The notes under the pieces were generated by a model, which was given only the letters and a program-made list of their open reading frames with translations, was not told the DNA's origin and made no database searches. This document shows, in pieces, positions 53,590 to 62,098 of a stretch of DNA of 64,000 nt. The stretch lies in assembly GCA_965222125.1 (NCBI GenBank), contig CBDCTC010000003.1, positions 396,138-460,137 on the forward strand, read 5' to 3'. The translations under genes were made by a program, and so were the position numbers. Position 1 is the first letter of the stretch. Every line of letters begins with the position of its first letter. The stretch is from CAZENU01 sp965222125. Its GTDB lineage: Bacteria > Chloroflexota > Dehalococcoidia > Lucifugimonadales > CAZENU01.

Positions 53590-54306
53590 ATGAGCGCTCC
53601 GGAGAACGTTCAACCAGACAAGGAGCCTAGACGGCTCACCTCTCTGCTGCGTGGAATCGAATCTCACGTTCAGGGCACGACGCTTTCGGGGTTCATAGAA
53701 CTCGTACCGCTGTTGGTTACGATTGTCGTACTCCTGTTCATCATCCGGCACGCCGACGACCTGATAAGACCCCTCGGGTTCGTGAAGGACAGGCCCTGGG
53801 ACTTCTGGGGCGTCGGGTTCATCGTCCTTATCGTCCTCTTCTACTCTATCGGACTGGTGACCTCCACGCGGATCGGAAAGGGAACGATGGACTCGATAAG
53901 CGGCGTGCTCGCCCGCGTCCCCGTCGTCAAGACCTTGTTCGGAGTGACGAAGCAGGCGACGACGACCCTCACCTCCCAGTATAACTTCAGCCGGGTGGTC
54001 TTTCTCGAGTGGCCCAGAGAGGGCATGGCGGCGATGGGGTTCGTGACCGGGCGCGTACACTCGGTCGACAGGGCGGAGTCCCTGGTGCTTGTGTACATAC
54101 CGACAGTCCCGAATCCGACCTCAGGGAATATGGCGCTCATCCTCGAAGACGACGTCATAGAGACCGACCTATCAGTCGAGGATGCAATGAAGCTGGTGTT
54201 CTCCGGCGGAATAGTGCTTCCCGAAGCTGTCTCACTGGCCCGGGTTCCCCGGATCGATGTGGACAGAGCCGGGCTCATCGGCCGGTTCAAGGCTAACCGC
54301 GAGTAG
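53590..54306 (+). CDS. DUF502 membrane protein
   Basis: A 238-residue protein. Two transmembrane helices are visible, FIELVPLLVTIVVLLFIIRH (35-54) and FWGVGFIVLIVLFYSIGLV (72-90). VPVVKTLFGVTKQATTTLTS is the DUF502 hallmark, and RVVFLEWPREGMAAMGFVTG and VYIPTVPNPTSGNMALILED follow in the soluble part. The function of DUF502 proteins is unknown. The gene has its own promoter. Downstream 54307-54659 (353 bp) holds no supported gene; it ends at the convergent histidine kinase. Confidence 0.88.
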   Translation: MSAPENVQPDKEPRRLTSLLRGIESHVQGTTLSGFIELVPLLVTIVVLLFIIRHADDLIRPLGFVKDRPWDFWGVGFIVLIVLFYSIGLVTSTRIGKGTMDSISGVLARVPVVKTLFGVTKQATTTLTSQYNFSRVVFLEWPREGMAAMGFVTGRVHSVDRAESLVLVYIPTVPNPTSGNMALILEDDVIETDLSVEDAMKLVFSGGIVLPEAVSLARVPRIDVDRAGLIGRFKANRE

Positions 54307-54659
54307 CCGCGCTTCTATCCCGCCGTGGACGGCGCCGCCTCCGGGACTCCGACTGAGTGCTCGCGCTCTCCCTGCATACTCCCCCCGTGGGCAGACACGG
54401 TGCCCCCGTCCGCCGAGAGTAAGCTCTACGGACGCGACGGAAGGCTCGGTCGTGAATAACGACGTTGTCGCGGCGGCGGCAAAGGTGCACACCCACACCG
54501 GCTTCAGAAGGACTCGCCCTGCCGTGTGCGGTATTCGAGACCCGTTCGGCATGCCGGCGGCGGTCGAGCGGCGACTTTCTCCGGAGCTGAAGGGTCCGGG
54601 TTGTGCGGTCCGGCAGGCCGCCTGCAGGGACGTCGTTCAGAAGTGGCGAATGGGGAGGT
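54307..54659. other. Gene-free interval
   Basis: No reading frame here has both a ribosome-binding site and recognisable similarity, and no strong hairpin with a T-run is seen between the two convergent genes. Confidence 0.5.
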
Positions 54660-56885
54660 CTAGGCCAGGGGAGCTTCGTTGTCCCCCGAGTCGACCGCCG
54701 CGACCGGCGGGACAAGGGGGATGGTGACTATCATCTCGGTGAACTCGCCGGGCTCCGACTCGACCTTGATGGTGCCGCCGTGCTCTCGGACGATGTCGCT
54801 GGACATCGCGAGGCCGAGTCCGGTGCCCTGGCCAGTGGGCTTGGTCGTGAAGAAGGGGTTGAAGATACTCTCAATGATATGCCGCGGTATGCCGCTCCCG
54901 TTGTCCTTGATGCGGATCTCGATGTCTTCCTCGCCTCGCCGGGTGGTCAGCCACAGTGTCGGGGCGTAGCGCTCGCCGTCCGATCCCGCCTGCTGGGAGG
55001 CGACCCGTTTCTCTTCGGTCGCGTGGCAAGCGTTTCCGACCATGTTCAGGAAGACGCGGCCCAGGTCCCCCGGGATCACGTCGACCTTCCCAATGTTGGG
55101 GTCGATGTCCTGCTGCAGGTTGAGCTGGAAGTCCGGATCGGTCGCCCGAGCGCTGTGGTAGGCCAGCTTGGAGTACTCGTCGAGCAGCCCGTTCAGATCG
55201 GTGGGCTGCGACTCGCCCGAGCCCCGGCCCATCATCAGCATGTCGTGGACGATCCGGTTGGCGCGCTCGCCGTGCGACCGGATCCGCTCGAGGTTGCTGG
55301 TCAAGTCTCCGGAGATCTCCTCGATGAGCCCTCGCTGTTCCTCCTCCACGCTTTCGCCAACCTCTTCGAGAGTCTCTCGCAGCTCGTCGAGGAGCTCTGC
55401 CGAGGCCTCGGAGAAATTCTTGACGAAGTTCAGCGGGTTCCTGATCTCGTGGGCGACGCCCGCCGTGAGCTCGCCCAGGGCGGCCAGCTTCTCGCGCATG
55501 ACGATCTGGTCCTGCGCCCGCTGCAGGTCGGCCAGCACGCTTTCGAGTTGCTCGTTCTTGCCCTGAAGCTCTTCGGCCAGCTTCTCCACCAGGTTCAGGC
55601 GCTGGACCTCCAGTGCGTGGCGGCGGAAGACCTCCAGCGCCGCGGCCATGTCCGCGACCTCGTCGCGTCCGCCGATCTCTACCCTGGCCTCCAGGTCTCC
55701 GCCCGCCATCAGTCGCATCCAGTTCGACAGCATCTGTAGGCGGCGGAGCAGTATGCGGCCGACGAACAGCCAGGCGATAAGCAGGGCGCCGCCGACGCTT
55801 GTCGCGCTAATCGCCAGCAGGAGCGTGCGCCCGGTCAGGATCGCCTGCGTGGAAGCCTGCGTCGCTTCCTCGGCGCTGGCGCGGGCTGTGCTCACCAGAC
55901 CATCTACGTCGGTGATGAGGTCGACCGCGATGTCGCGATTGAGTTCGAGCAGGTCCTGTTGACGCTGCACGAGCCTCAACTCCTGTTCCAGCAGATCGAA
56001 GCCGTCGCCGTCGCCGATTCCCAGCGCGAACATTCTCGTCAAGACCGGATCTACTTCGGCGTACAGAGGCGAGTCCTCCAGGCCGGACAGGTTACGCTGG
56101 ATGCGGCCGGCCGCGGCCTCGAAACGCTCGCGCAGAGGCTCGACCAGCGGGGCGTCCGAGATGGCGAACGCGCTCTCCAGCAGGTGGGTGGCGATTTTTG
56201 CATCCGCCTGCAACTCCGCCATGTGACGGTAGTGCGCAAACTCGCTTTCCGAGAAGTGCTCCTCGCGGGGCGCGGGGACGCCCCCGAGAACGCGGTAGCC
56301 GGTCATCGTGTAGAAGAGTTGATCGTCGACCGACGGGATCAGGATGCCATCCAGGAGTGCGCGCACTTCCTCAAGGTCGATCCGCAGGCCTTCCCTGCGG
56401 ATCTTCAGCTTGAAGAGGTCCGACATCTCGTTCTCAATCTCTTTGATGTTGAGAATGAGCGTGTCCACCTGGCCGCGTATGCGCTCTCCTTCCTCCGGGG
56501 AGAGGATGTCCGCCGCCGGGGACACGCCGCCTTTCGTCGCCTGGACGCCCAGGACGGCGAGCGGTCCTTCGAGGGCCAGTCGCGCATCGTCGATGCTGGA
56601 GGCCACCTGGGTAAGCTCGGCGGGCGTCCCCGCGGCCGTCAGGCGCGGGGCGGCGTTAACGAGCGTGCCGCTGTGCTGTGCGATTCCGAACGCTGCCACC
56701 ACCTCCGGGACGCTCTTGTCGTTCACGTGGCTCTGGGCGTCGCCGACGCTGTCGAAAGAGAACCAGCCGACAAGGGCCGCGGCCATCGTCGTCACGACGG
56801 CTCCCCCTATACCGAGATAGAGCTGTGTCGAGAGACGGAAGCGGCTTTCGAGCAGACGCCGGAGAAGTGCAAACATGGAACTCAA
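54660..56885 (-). CDS. Membrane sensor histidine kinase
   Basis: A 741-residue kinase. TM1 is YLGIGGAVVTTMAAALVGWF (23-42) and TM2 lies near TLLLAISATSVGGALLIAWL (370-389), enclosing a helical sensor region of about 325 residues like TorS/NIT-type four-helix sensors. HAMP follows (390-440), a coiled coil, then the His box in LTAGVAHEIRNPLNFVKNFS near 480. The ATPase boxes are MVGNACHATEEK (N), IKDNGSGIPRH (G1) and FTTKPTGQGTGLGLAMSSDI (F, G2). It is the last gene of a leftward signalling cluster, about 190 bp after the substrate-binding lipoprotein, whose ligand it may sense. Confidence 0.9.
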   Translation of the reverse strand: MSSMFALLRRLLESRFRLSTQLYLGIGGAVVTTMAAALVGWFSFDSVGDAQSHVNDKSVPEVVAAFGIAQHSGTLVNAAPRLTAAGTPAELTQVASSIDDARLALEGPLAVLGVQATKGGVSPAADILSPEEGERIRGQVDTLILNIKEIENEMSDLFKLKIRREGLRIDLEEVRALLDGILIPSVDDQLFYTMTGYRVLGGVPAPREEHFSESEFAHYRHMAELQADAKIATHLLESAFAISDAPLVEPLRERFEAAAGRIQRNLSGLEDSPLYAEVDPVLTRMFALGIGDGDGFDLLEQELRLVQRQQDLLELNRDIAVDLITDVDGLVSTARASAEEATQASTQAILTGRTLLLAISATSVGGALLIAWLFVGRILLRRLQMLSNWMRLMAGGDLEARVEIGGRDEVADMAAALEVFRRHALEVQRLNLVEKLAEELQGKNEQLESVLADLQRAQDQIVMREKLAALGELTAGVAHEIRNPLNFVKNFSEASAELLDELRETLEEVGESVEEEQRGLIEEISGDLTSNLERIRSHGERANRIVHDMLMMGRGSGESQPTDLNGLLDEYSKLAYHSARATDPDFQLNLQQDIDPNIGKVDVIPGDLGRVFLNMVGNACHATEEKRVASQQAGSDGERYAPTLWLTTRRGEEDIEIRIKDNGSGIPRHIIESIFNPFFTTKPTGQGTGLGLAMSSDIVREHGGTIKVESEPGEFTEMIVTIPLVPPVAAVDSGDNEAPLA

Positions 56886-57078
56886 GATTTAGAAGATCGC
56901 TCGATTCGAATCCATAGTACCTTGTTGTAGCCTATGGGGCGCGGCCGGCGACTGGGACGCGGTCTTGTGCCGACGGAGGTCGCAATGCGGACTGTCGCAT
57001 CGTGTTCCGGTGTGCGCCTGCCGAAACCGGGTGCCGCTCGCGTACCCGACGTGGGCCGGCGGAACAGCGGCCGCTCCG

Positions 57079-58392
57079 CTAGTGCTCCTTTCTCACTTTC
57101 TCGACCGGGACGTAGTTGCCGTCGGGTCCGATCACGGTCAGGAAGACCGAGTCCGACCCCTGGTTGTCGTCGTCACCGTAGCTCAACTCAAACCCGTCGA
57201 GGTCGACGTCGGCGCTGCGCAGGTTGCCGAGGAAACAGGCCCGGTCTACATCTCTGCCACACCGTTCTAGGCCGACTACGGTCAGCCGGCCGGCAAGGTA
57301 GCCCTCGAATGACACGAAGCCGGGAACCGCGTCTGGTTTGTAGGCCGACAGCGCCTGTAGATATGCGTTGACAATCGGAAGGGAGTCGTCCGTGGGGAAT
57401 GGCACGACCTGAGTCACGTAAACGCCGGTGCCGATGGGGCCGAGCGACCTCGCCAGAGCGTTGCTGCCTACGAACGATACGGTCATGAAGACGGGATCGA
57501 CGATACCCGTCTGCCGCGCCCAGGCGATCAACGCGCCCACCGGCTCGTACGCTCCTATCATGATGACTGCCTCGGGCTTGCCCCTGGTCAGGTCCAGCAG
57601 GGCCGCCTTCACGGCCGTCGTATTGCGCGGGTACAGTCCGATGGCCACAGGCTCCATGCCGCGCCGTTCGAGCGCGTTGAGCGCCCCGACGTAGCCTGCC
57701 CGGCCGAACGAATCGTCCTGGTACATCACCGCGATGTGTTCGATGCCCAGGTCCGTGGTCAGGCGGGCGACCATCTCCTCGGTCTCCTGGTAGTAGGAGG
57801 CCCTCAGGTTGAGCACGTTGCCCAATTCTCCCGCGTTACGCAGGAACTCCGCGCCGGTGAACGGCGCGATGTACGGGATGCCCGCTTCCTTTGCTACGGG
57901 AGTCGCGGAGCGCGACGTCGGCGTGCCGACCGCGCCGATCAGCGCGAAGACGCCTTCCGTTTCGATCAGGCGGATGGTGTTGGCGATAGCGGCCTCCGGC
58001 TCGTAGAAGTCGTCCAGAGACACGAGCTCCAGCTGACGGCCGTGGACGCCGCCCGCCCGGTTCGCCTCGTGAAAGGCCGCCTCGATCCCGAGACGCATGT
58101 TGGTGCCGAGGGCCTGGGCCGGGCCGCTGAAGGCGGCGGACTGCCCAAAGACGATGCGCTGTTCGAAGACGCCCGGGTGCGCGCCGCTACCCGGTGTGGG
58201 CTTCTGGGTGGCTGTCTGGGTGGGGACCTCGGGGCCGTTACCGCCGTCGGCTCCGTTGCACGAAACGGCCCCGACGAGCATCGCGGCCATGGCGAGGCCT
58301 ACGGCTACCCGGATTGGGAGCGCGGACGCCGGTCTTCTTCTTGTTGGTCGGAGCTTGAGGGGAGGGTGGTTTCTTTGAGTCACCCTTTTCAC
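57079..58392 (-). CDS. LivJ-like ABC substrate-binding lipoprotein
   Basis: A 437-residue type I periplasmic binding protein. Basic residues precede a hydrophobic stretch and lipobox (AVGLAMAAMLVGAVSC). IVFGQSAAFSGPAQALGTNM then RLGIEAAFHEANRAGGVHGR, FALIGAVGTPTSRSATPVAK and SFGRAGYVGALNAL are hallmarks of branched-chain amino acid and amide receptors. GTG 58392 overlaps the kinase stop as GTGA; another GTG lies 9 nt on. No permease or ATPase gene accompanies it, so it may serve sensing rather than transport. Confidence 0.88.
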   Translation of the reverse strand: MKRVTQRNHPPLKLRPTRRRPASALPIRVAVGLAMAAMLVGAVSCNGADGGNGPEVPTQTATQKPTPGSGAHPGVFEQRIVFGQSAAFSGPAQALGTNMRLGIEAAFHEANRAGGVHGRQLELVSLDDFYEPEAAIANTIRLIETEGVFALIGAVGTPTSRSATPVAKEAGIPYIAPFTGAEFLRNAGELGNVLNLRASYYQETEEMVARLTTDLGIEHIAVMYQDDSFGRAGYVGALNALERRGMEPVAIGLYPRNTTAVKAALLDLTRGKPEAVIMIGAYEPVGALIAWARQTGIVDPVFMTVSFVGSNALARSLGPIGTGVYVTQVVPFPTDDSLPIVNAYLQALSAYKPDAVPGFVSFEGYLAGRLTVVGLERCGRDVDRACFLGNLRSADVDLDGFELSYGDDDNQGSDSVFLTVIGPDGNYVPVEKVRKEH

Positions 58393-58808
58393 GCAGTCTT
58401 GCGCGTGACCAAGGTCAGGCGGTTCTTGCCCTGCTCCCGCCGGTACTGCATCTCGTCTATCATCGTCCGCACCAGGTGAATGCCGAGCCCGCCGACGCGC
58501 CGGTCTTCGACGGGCCCGTCCAAGTCGGGAGTAGGAGCGTCGTTGAGAGGATCGAATGGCCGGCCCTCGTCCGTTATCTCTATAACGAGCGAGTCCGCGT
58601 CCGAGATCAGCGTGATTTCTATCTCCTGATCGGCGTTCTCGAGCCCGTAGTCCATGATGTTGAGACCCAGCTCCTCGAGGGCCAGGTTGATCCGAAAGAC
58701 GAGGTCGGGGGGCCAATCGTCCCGCAGGCCGAGATCCTCAACCGCCGCGGTTATGCGATCGAGCTCCTCGTGCTGAGGCTTGATTCTCAGGGTCAGACTG
58801 GCGCTCAA
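58389..58808 (-). CDS. RsbW-like serine kinase/anti-sigma factor
   Basis: A 139-residue HATPase_c protein. DLVFRINLALEELGLNIMDY carries the N-box Glu/Asn, ITDEGRPFDPLND the G1 box and VGGLGIHLVRTMIDEMQYRR the G2 box. This is the RsbW/SpoIIAB type that phosphorylates a STAS antagonist and may hold a sigma factor. No sigma factor gene lies in the cluster. It overlaps the lipoprotein start by 4 nt and follows the phosphatase after 1 nt. Confidence 0.9.
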   Translation of the reverse strand: MSASLTLRIKPQHEELDRITAAVEDLGLRDDWPPDLVFRINLALEELGLNIMDYGLENADQEIEITLISDADSLVIEITDEGRPFDPLNDAPTPDLDGPVEDRRVGGLGIHLVRTMIDEMQYRREQGKNRLTLVTRKTA

Positions 58809-58809
58809 C

Positions 58810-59970
58810 TCACTTCTCTTTGCGATGGAAAGTCATGCATGTAATGTCGTCCGACTGCGGGGTGTCGCCTGCGAAGTTGCCCACGGCCTCGAACACCGCC
58901 GCGTTCGCCTCCTGGGCGTTCCTGGGAGGGGCCGTCGCGAAGGTTTCACGCAGGCGCGCCATTCCAAACTCTTCGCTGTCGGCGTTCATAGCTTCAGTGA
59001 CGCCGTCGGTGTAGAGGAAAACGGTGTCACCCGGCGCCAGGGTGACGGAGTGGTGCTCGTAGTACAGGTCCGGCGCGACTCCCAAGGCTATCCCGCCCGT
59101 CAGGGGAAACTCGTCCGAGCTCCCGTCGGGGTGGACGAGCAGTGGAGTGTTGTGGCCGCCGTTGGCATATTTGAACTGTCCAGTTTCGGGGTCGTACACT
59201 GCGTAGAGGACCGTGACGAACATCGCGGCCTCGTTCTCCGCGTCGAGCAGCTCGTTGACCTCCCGCAGCACCTCGCCGGGGTCGATGGTGCCTATCGCCG
59301 CGCCCTTCAGCAGGGTGCGGCTCGACATCATGAACAGCGCGGCGGGGACGCCCTTGTCCGAGACGTCGGCGACTGCGAGGCCGACCCGCCCGCGGTCGAG
59401 GCGCATTACGTCAAAGAAGTCGCCTCCGACGTTGCGCGCGGGCTCCATGTTGGCGGATATCTCGTAGTCTTCGTGCTTGGGGAATTCGGTTGGGAGGATC
59501 GACTGCTGTATCTTGCTCGCCACGTCGAGCTCGTTCTGCAGGGCGACGAGCTTGTCGCGCGAAGAGAGCGCCTCACGCCACTCCGTCAGGTGTTGCAGCG
59601 TGCGGTCAATGGTGACCTTCAGGTCCTCGAAGTCGATGGGCTTGGTGACGAAGTCGAAGGCGCCCCTGTTCATCGCGGTACGGATATTCTTCATGTCCCC
59701 ATAGGCCGAGATAATCACTGAGCGTACGTCCGGATCGACCGCGGGGATCTGTTCGAGCAGCGTCAGCCCGTCCATCTGGGGCATGTTGATGTCAGATAGA
59801 ACGAGGTCAATGCCCCGGTCCTCGTCGAGCTTGGCAAGGGCCTCTACGCCATTGTGGGCGAAGACGAACTCGTACTGGCCCCTTCTTATGTGGCGCCGCA
59901 TGCGTTGCAGCATGAGCGGCTCGAGGTCCGGCTCGTCGTCAACTACGAGTATTTTGAATGGACGCTGCAT
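58810..59970 (-). CDS. Response regulator fused to PP2C (RsbU/SpoIIE) phosphatase
   Basis: A 386-residue protein. The receiver domain (1-125) has LVVDDEPDLEPL, phosphoacceptor Asp in LVLSDINMPQMDGL near 60, and FVTKPIDF with the conserved Lys. A linker helix leads to the PP2C phosphatase (150-386): ANMEPARNVGGDFFDVMRLD, LAVADVSDKGVPAALFM, NGGHNTPLLVHPDG and TVFLYTDGVTEAMN hold the metal Asp/Gly residues. It would dephosphorylate the STAS protein under control of receiver phosphorylation, perhaps by the kinase at 54660. Confidence 0.93.
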   Translation of the reverse strand: MQRPFKILVVDDEPDLEPLMLQRMRRHIRRGQYEFVFAHNGVEALAKLDEDRGIDLVLSDINMPQMDGLTLLEQIPAVDPDVRSVIISAYGDMKNIRTAMNRGAFDFVTKPIDFEDLKVTIDRTLQHLTEWREALSSRDKLVALQNELDVASKIQQSILPTEFPKHEDYEISANMEPARNVGGDFFDVMRLDRGRVGLAVADVSDKGVPAALFMMSSRTLLKGAAIGTIDPGEVLREVNELLDAENEAAMFVTVLYAVYDPETGQFKYANGGHNTPLLVHPDGSSDEFPLTGGIALGVAPDLYYEHHSVTLAPGDTVFLYTDGVTEAMNADSEEFGMARLRETFATAPPRNAQEANAAVFEAVGNFAGDTPQSDDITCMTFHRKEK

Positions 59971-60029
59971 CGGAAGCTATGGCGACACAAGTCGGGCTCC
60001 TGGCCGAGACTGGCCAGCGCGCCTGCGGG

Positions 60030-60377
60030 CTATCGGCTCGGGCAGCCCGCCAGTGTGGCGACGGCCTCGGATTGAGACTCGTGAGTCTGAATTATCTTGT
60101 CGAAGCCGCTTATTTCGAAGACCTCGCGGACCGGGCCGACAAGCGAGCAGACGGCGAGCTTCTTGTCCTGTCGTTGTAGCGTCTTGGCAACAAGCAGAAT
60201 TACGCGGAGGCCCGCGCTGCTGATGTACGTGAGCCGTTCCAGATCGAGAATCAGGGCGCTGTCGTCATCGGAGATGGCGGCCTGTAGAGCATCCTGGAAT
60301 TCACGGGCGTTGACGCCGTCGATGCGGTTCTCGATGCTCGCAACCAGTACCTTTCCATGTCGCTCCGTCTTGATCAT
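60030..60377 (-). CDS. STAS-domain anti-sigma factor antagonist
   Basis: A 115-residue STAS protein. MIKTERHGKVLVASIENRID opens it, and ALILDLERLTYISSAGLRVI then LLVAKTLQRQ carries the phosphorylatable Ser in YISSAGL near 57. It belongs to the RsbV/SpoIIAA group. The ATG at 60377 is chosen for the family length; a longer frame exists. First gene of the cluster, 59 bp before the phosphatase. Confidence 0.92.
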   Translation of the reverse strand: MIKTERHGKVLVASIENRIDGVNAREFQDALQAAISDDDSALILDLERLTYISSAGLRVILLVAKTLQRQDKKLAVCSLVGPVREVFEISGFDKIIQTHESQSEAVATLAGCPSR

Positions 60378-60662
60378 TTTTGTCTGTCCTGTCTCCGTTA
60401 GCGGTCTGTCCAGCGCTGTCAGTATCGGCGACAGCCTATTACCCAAACTAGATTACGTACGAATACCGCAGTGGCGACCGCCGCCATCACTATGGTGACG
60501 GACGGCACCCGCCCTCTGCGAATTGGCCCTCAATTATACGGGCCGCATGAAGTATGCGGACAGTATGATGTGAAATAGCCTCCATAGCACGGAGTTTATT
60601 GCCGAACCGATATTATTCGCTTGTGGACGACAAATCAAGTGCAACCTCCCGGAATTAGCGGC

Positions 60663-61841
60663 CTAACCGGGCGCGGCGTCTTCCGAGCCGGCGGCAGGTT
60701 CCGCCAGCAACCTTCTCGCTATGATCTCGCGCATGATTTCCGAAGAGCCAGCCGCGATGGTCCATAGACGGTAGTCGCGGGCGAACCGCTCGACGGGCGT
60801 CTCCCGGATGTAGCCATAGCCACCGTGAAGCTGCACCGTTTCGTACGCGACGCCGTTGGCGGCTTCGGTGGCGTACAGCTTCGCCATAGAGACCTCGGTC
60901 TCGGCCTCCTCGCCCGCGGCGAACCTGGACGCCGCGTAGTATGTCAGCCGACGAGCCGCCTCGAGCCGCGTGGCAAGGTCGGCGAACCGGTGGCGCAGCG
61001 CCTGCAGGTCCGCCAGCGGACGGTCGAATGCCGTTCGATGCTGGAGATGGGCCCGTGTGTCCTCCAATGCCTGCGCGGCGGCGGAGACGCTGAGCACGGC
61101 CGCCAGGAGCCGCTCCCTCTGCAGGCCTGCGGCGAGCTGGTGGAAGCCCCTGTTGAGCTCGCCGAGCAGATTCGACTCGGGGACCCTGACGCGGTCCAGC
61201 ACGATCTCGGCCGTATCCGAAGAGAGCATCCCGGTCTTCTGGAGCTTCTTCGCCACCGACAGTCCCGGCGTATGGCGCTCGACCAGGAACTGCGAGATCT
61301 GCCGGTGCCTCGGGCCCGTCCCGCCGGTCCTCGCGGACACGAAGTACAGGTCGCCATATACGCCGTTGGTGGTGAACGTCTTCGATCCGGTGAGCAGCCA
61401 GTCGTCTCCGTCCTTCACGGCGCGCGTCGCGATGCCGGCCATGTCCGAGCCCGCGCCGGGCTCGGTGATCGCGAGCGCGCAGACCGTCTCGCCGCTGACG
61501 ATTCCCGGCAGGTACCGCGCCTTCTGCTCGTCGGTGCCAACGTTGGCCAGCCAAGGGGACGACATGTCGGTGTGGACGATGATGCTGAACGCGACGCCGC
61601 CGGAGCGGCATCGAGCCAGCTCCTCCGCCAGCACCACGGTCATCCAGAAGTCGGCGCCCCCTCCGCCGTACTCCTCGGGGTATTCCACTCCCAGGAAGCC
61701 CAGCTCTCCGAGTCGGCGAAACAGCTCGCGCGGAATCCGCTGGCGGTCCTCCCATTCGTCGACGTGAGGGACGATGGCTGCTTCGACGAAGCGCCGGACC
61801 GCCGCGCGGAAGAGCCGGTGCTCTTCCCGAAAGTGCTCCAT
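60663..61841 (-). CDS. Acyl-CoA dehydrogenase family protein
   Basis: A 392-residue FAD enzyme. YLPGIVSGETVCALAITEPG then AGSDMAGIATRAVKDGDDWL is the first ACAD signature; GSKTFTTNG, FLVERHTPGLSVAKKLQKTG and MLSSDTAEIVLDRVRVPESN follow. QLHGGYGYIRETPVERFARD then YRLWTIAAGSSEIMREIIAR is the second signature, with the Glu of GYIRETPVERF region near 355. GGAGG precedes the ATG at 61841, ruling out the longer frame. Chain-length preference is not known. Upstream 60447-60662 is AT-richer and gene-free. Confidence 0.93.
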   Translation of the reverse strand: MEHFREEHRLFRAAVRRFVEAAIVPHVDEWEDRQRIPRELFRRLGELGFLGVEYPEEYGGGGADFWMTVVLAEELARCRSGGVAFSIIVHTDMSSPWLANVGTDEQKARYLPGIVSGETVCALAITEPGAGSDMAGIATRAVKDGDDWLLTGSKTFTTNGVYGDLYFVSARTGGTGPRHRQISQFLVERHTPGLSVAKKLQKTGMLSSDTAEIVLDRVRVPESNLLGELNRGFHQLAAGLQRERLLAAVLSVSAAAQALEDTRAHLQHRTAFDRPLADLQALRHRFADLATRLEAARRLTYYAASRFAAGEEAETEVSMAKLYATEAANGVAYETVQLHGGYGYIRETPVERFARDYRLWTIAAGSSEIMREIIARRLLAEPAAGSEDAAPG

Positions 61842-62098
61842 CCAGTCGCCTCCGGGCGCAATGTTGAGTCTACCGTGCTCCGCCGCACAGCATAGCCTCG
61901 GAAGGCGGGCTACGGGGCAGCGGGACGGACGGGATTCCGTACGATATCCTACAGCCGGTTCGCGGGGCGCACAACGTTCGTGAATGTCCCACCTGGACCG
62001 CCGAGGGGTGATAACATCACGCCATCTGGCTTCCGACCGTGACGCGGTCGCGCATTCGGCTTGCCGCCCCGTCGGCGGGCTGGGAGATAGGAAGAGAC

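Noticed and set aside
60447..60662. A sigma-B-like promoter for the partner-switch cluster
   Set aside because: GTTT and GGGTAA-like strings occur but are adjacent, without the required spacing.
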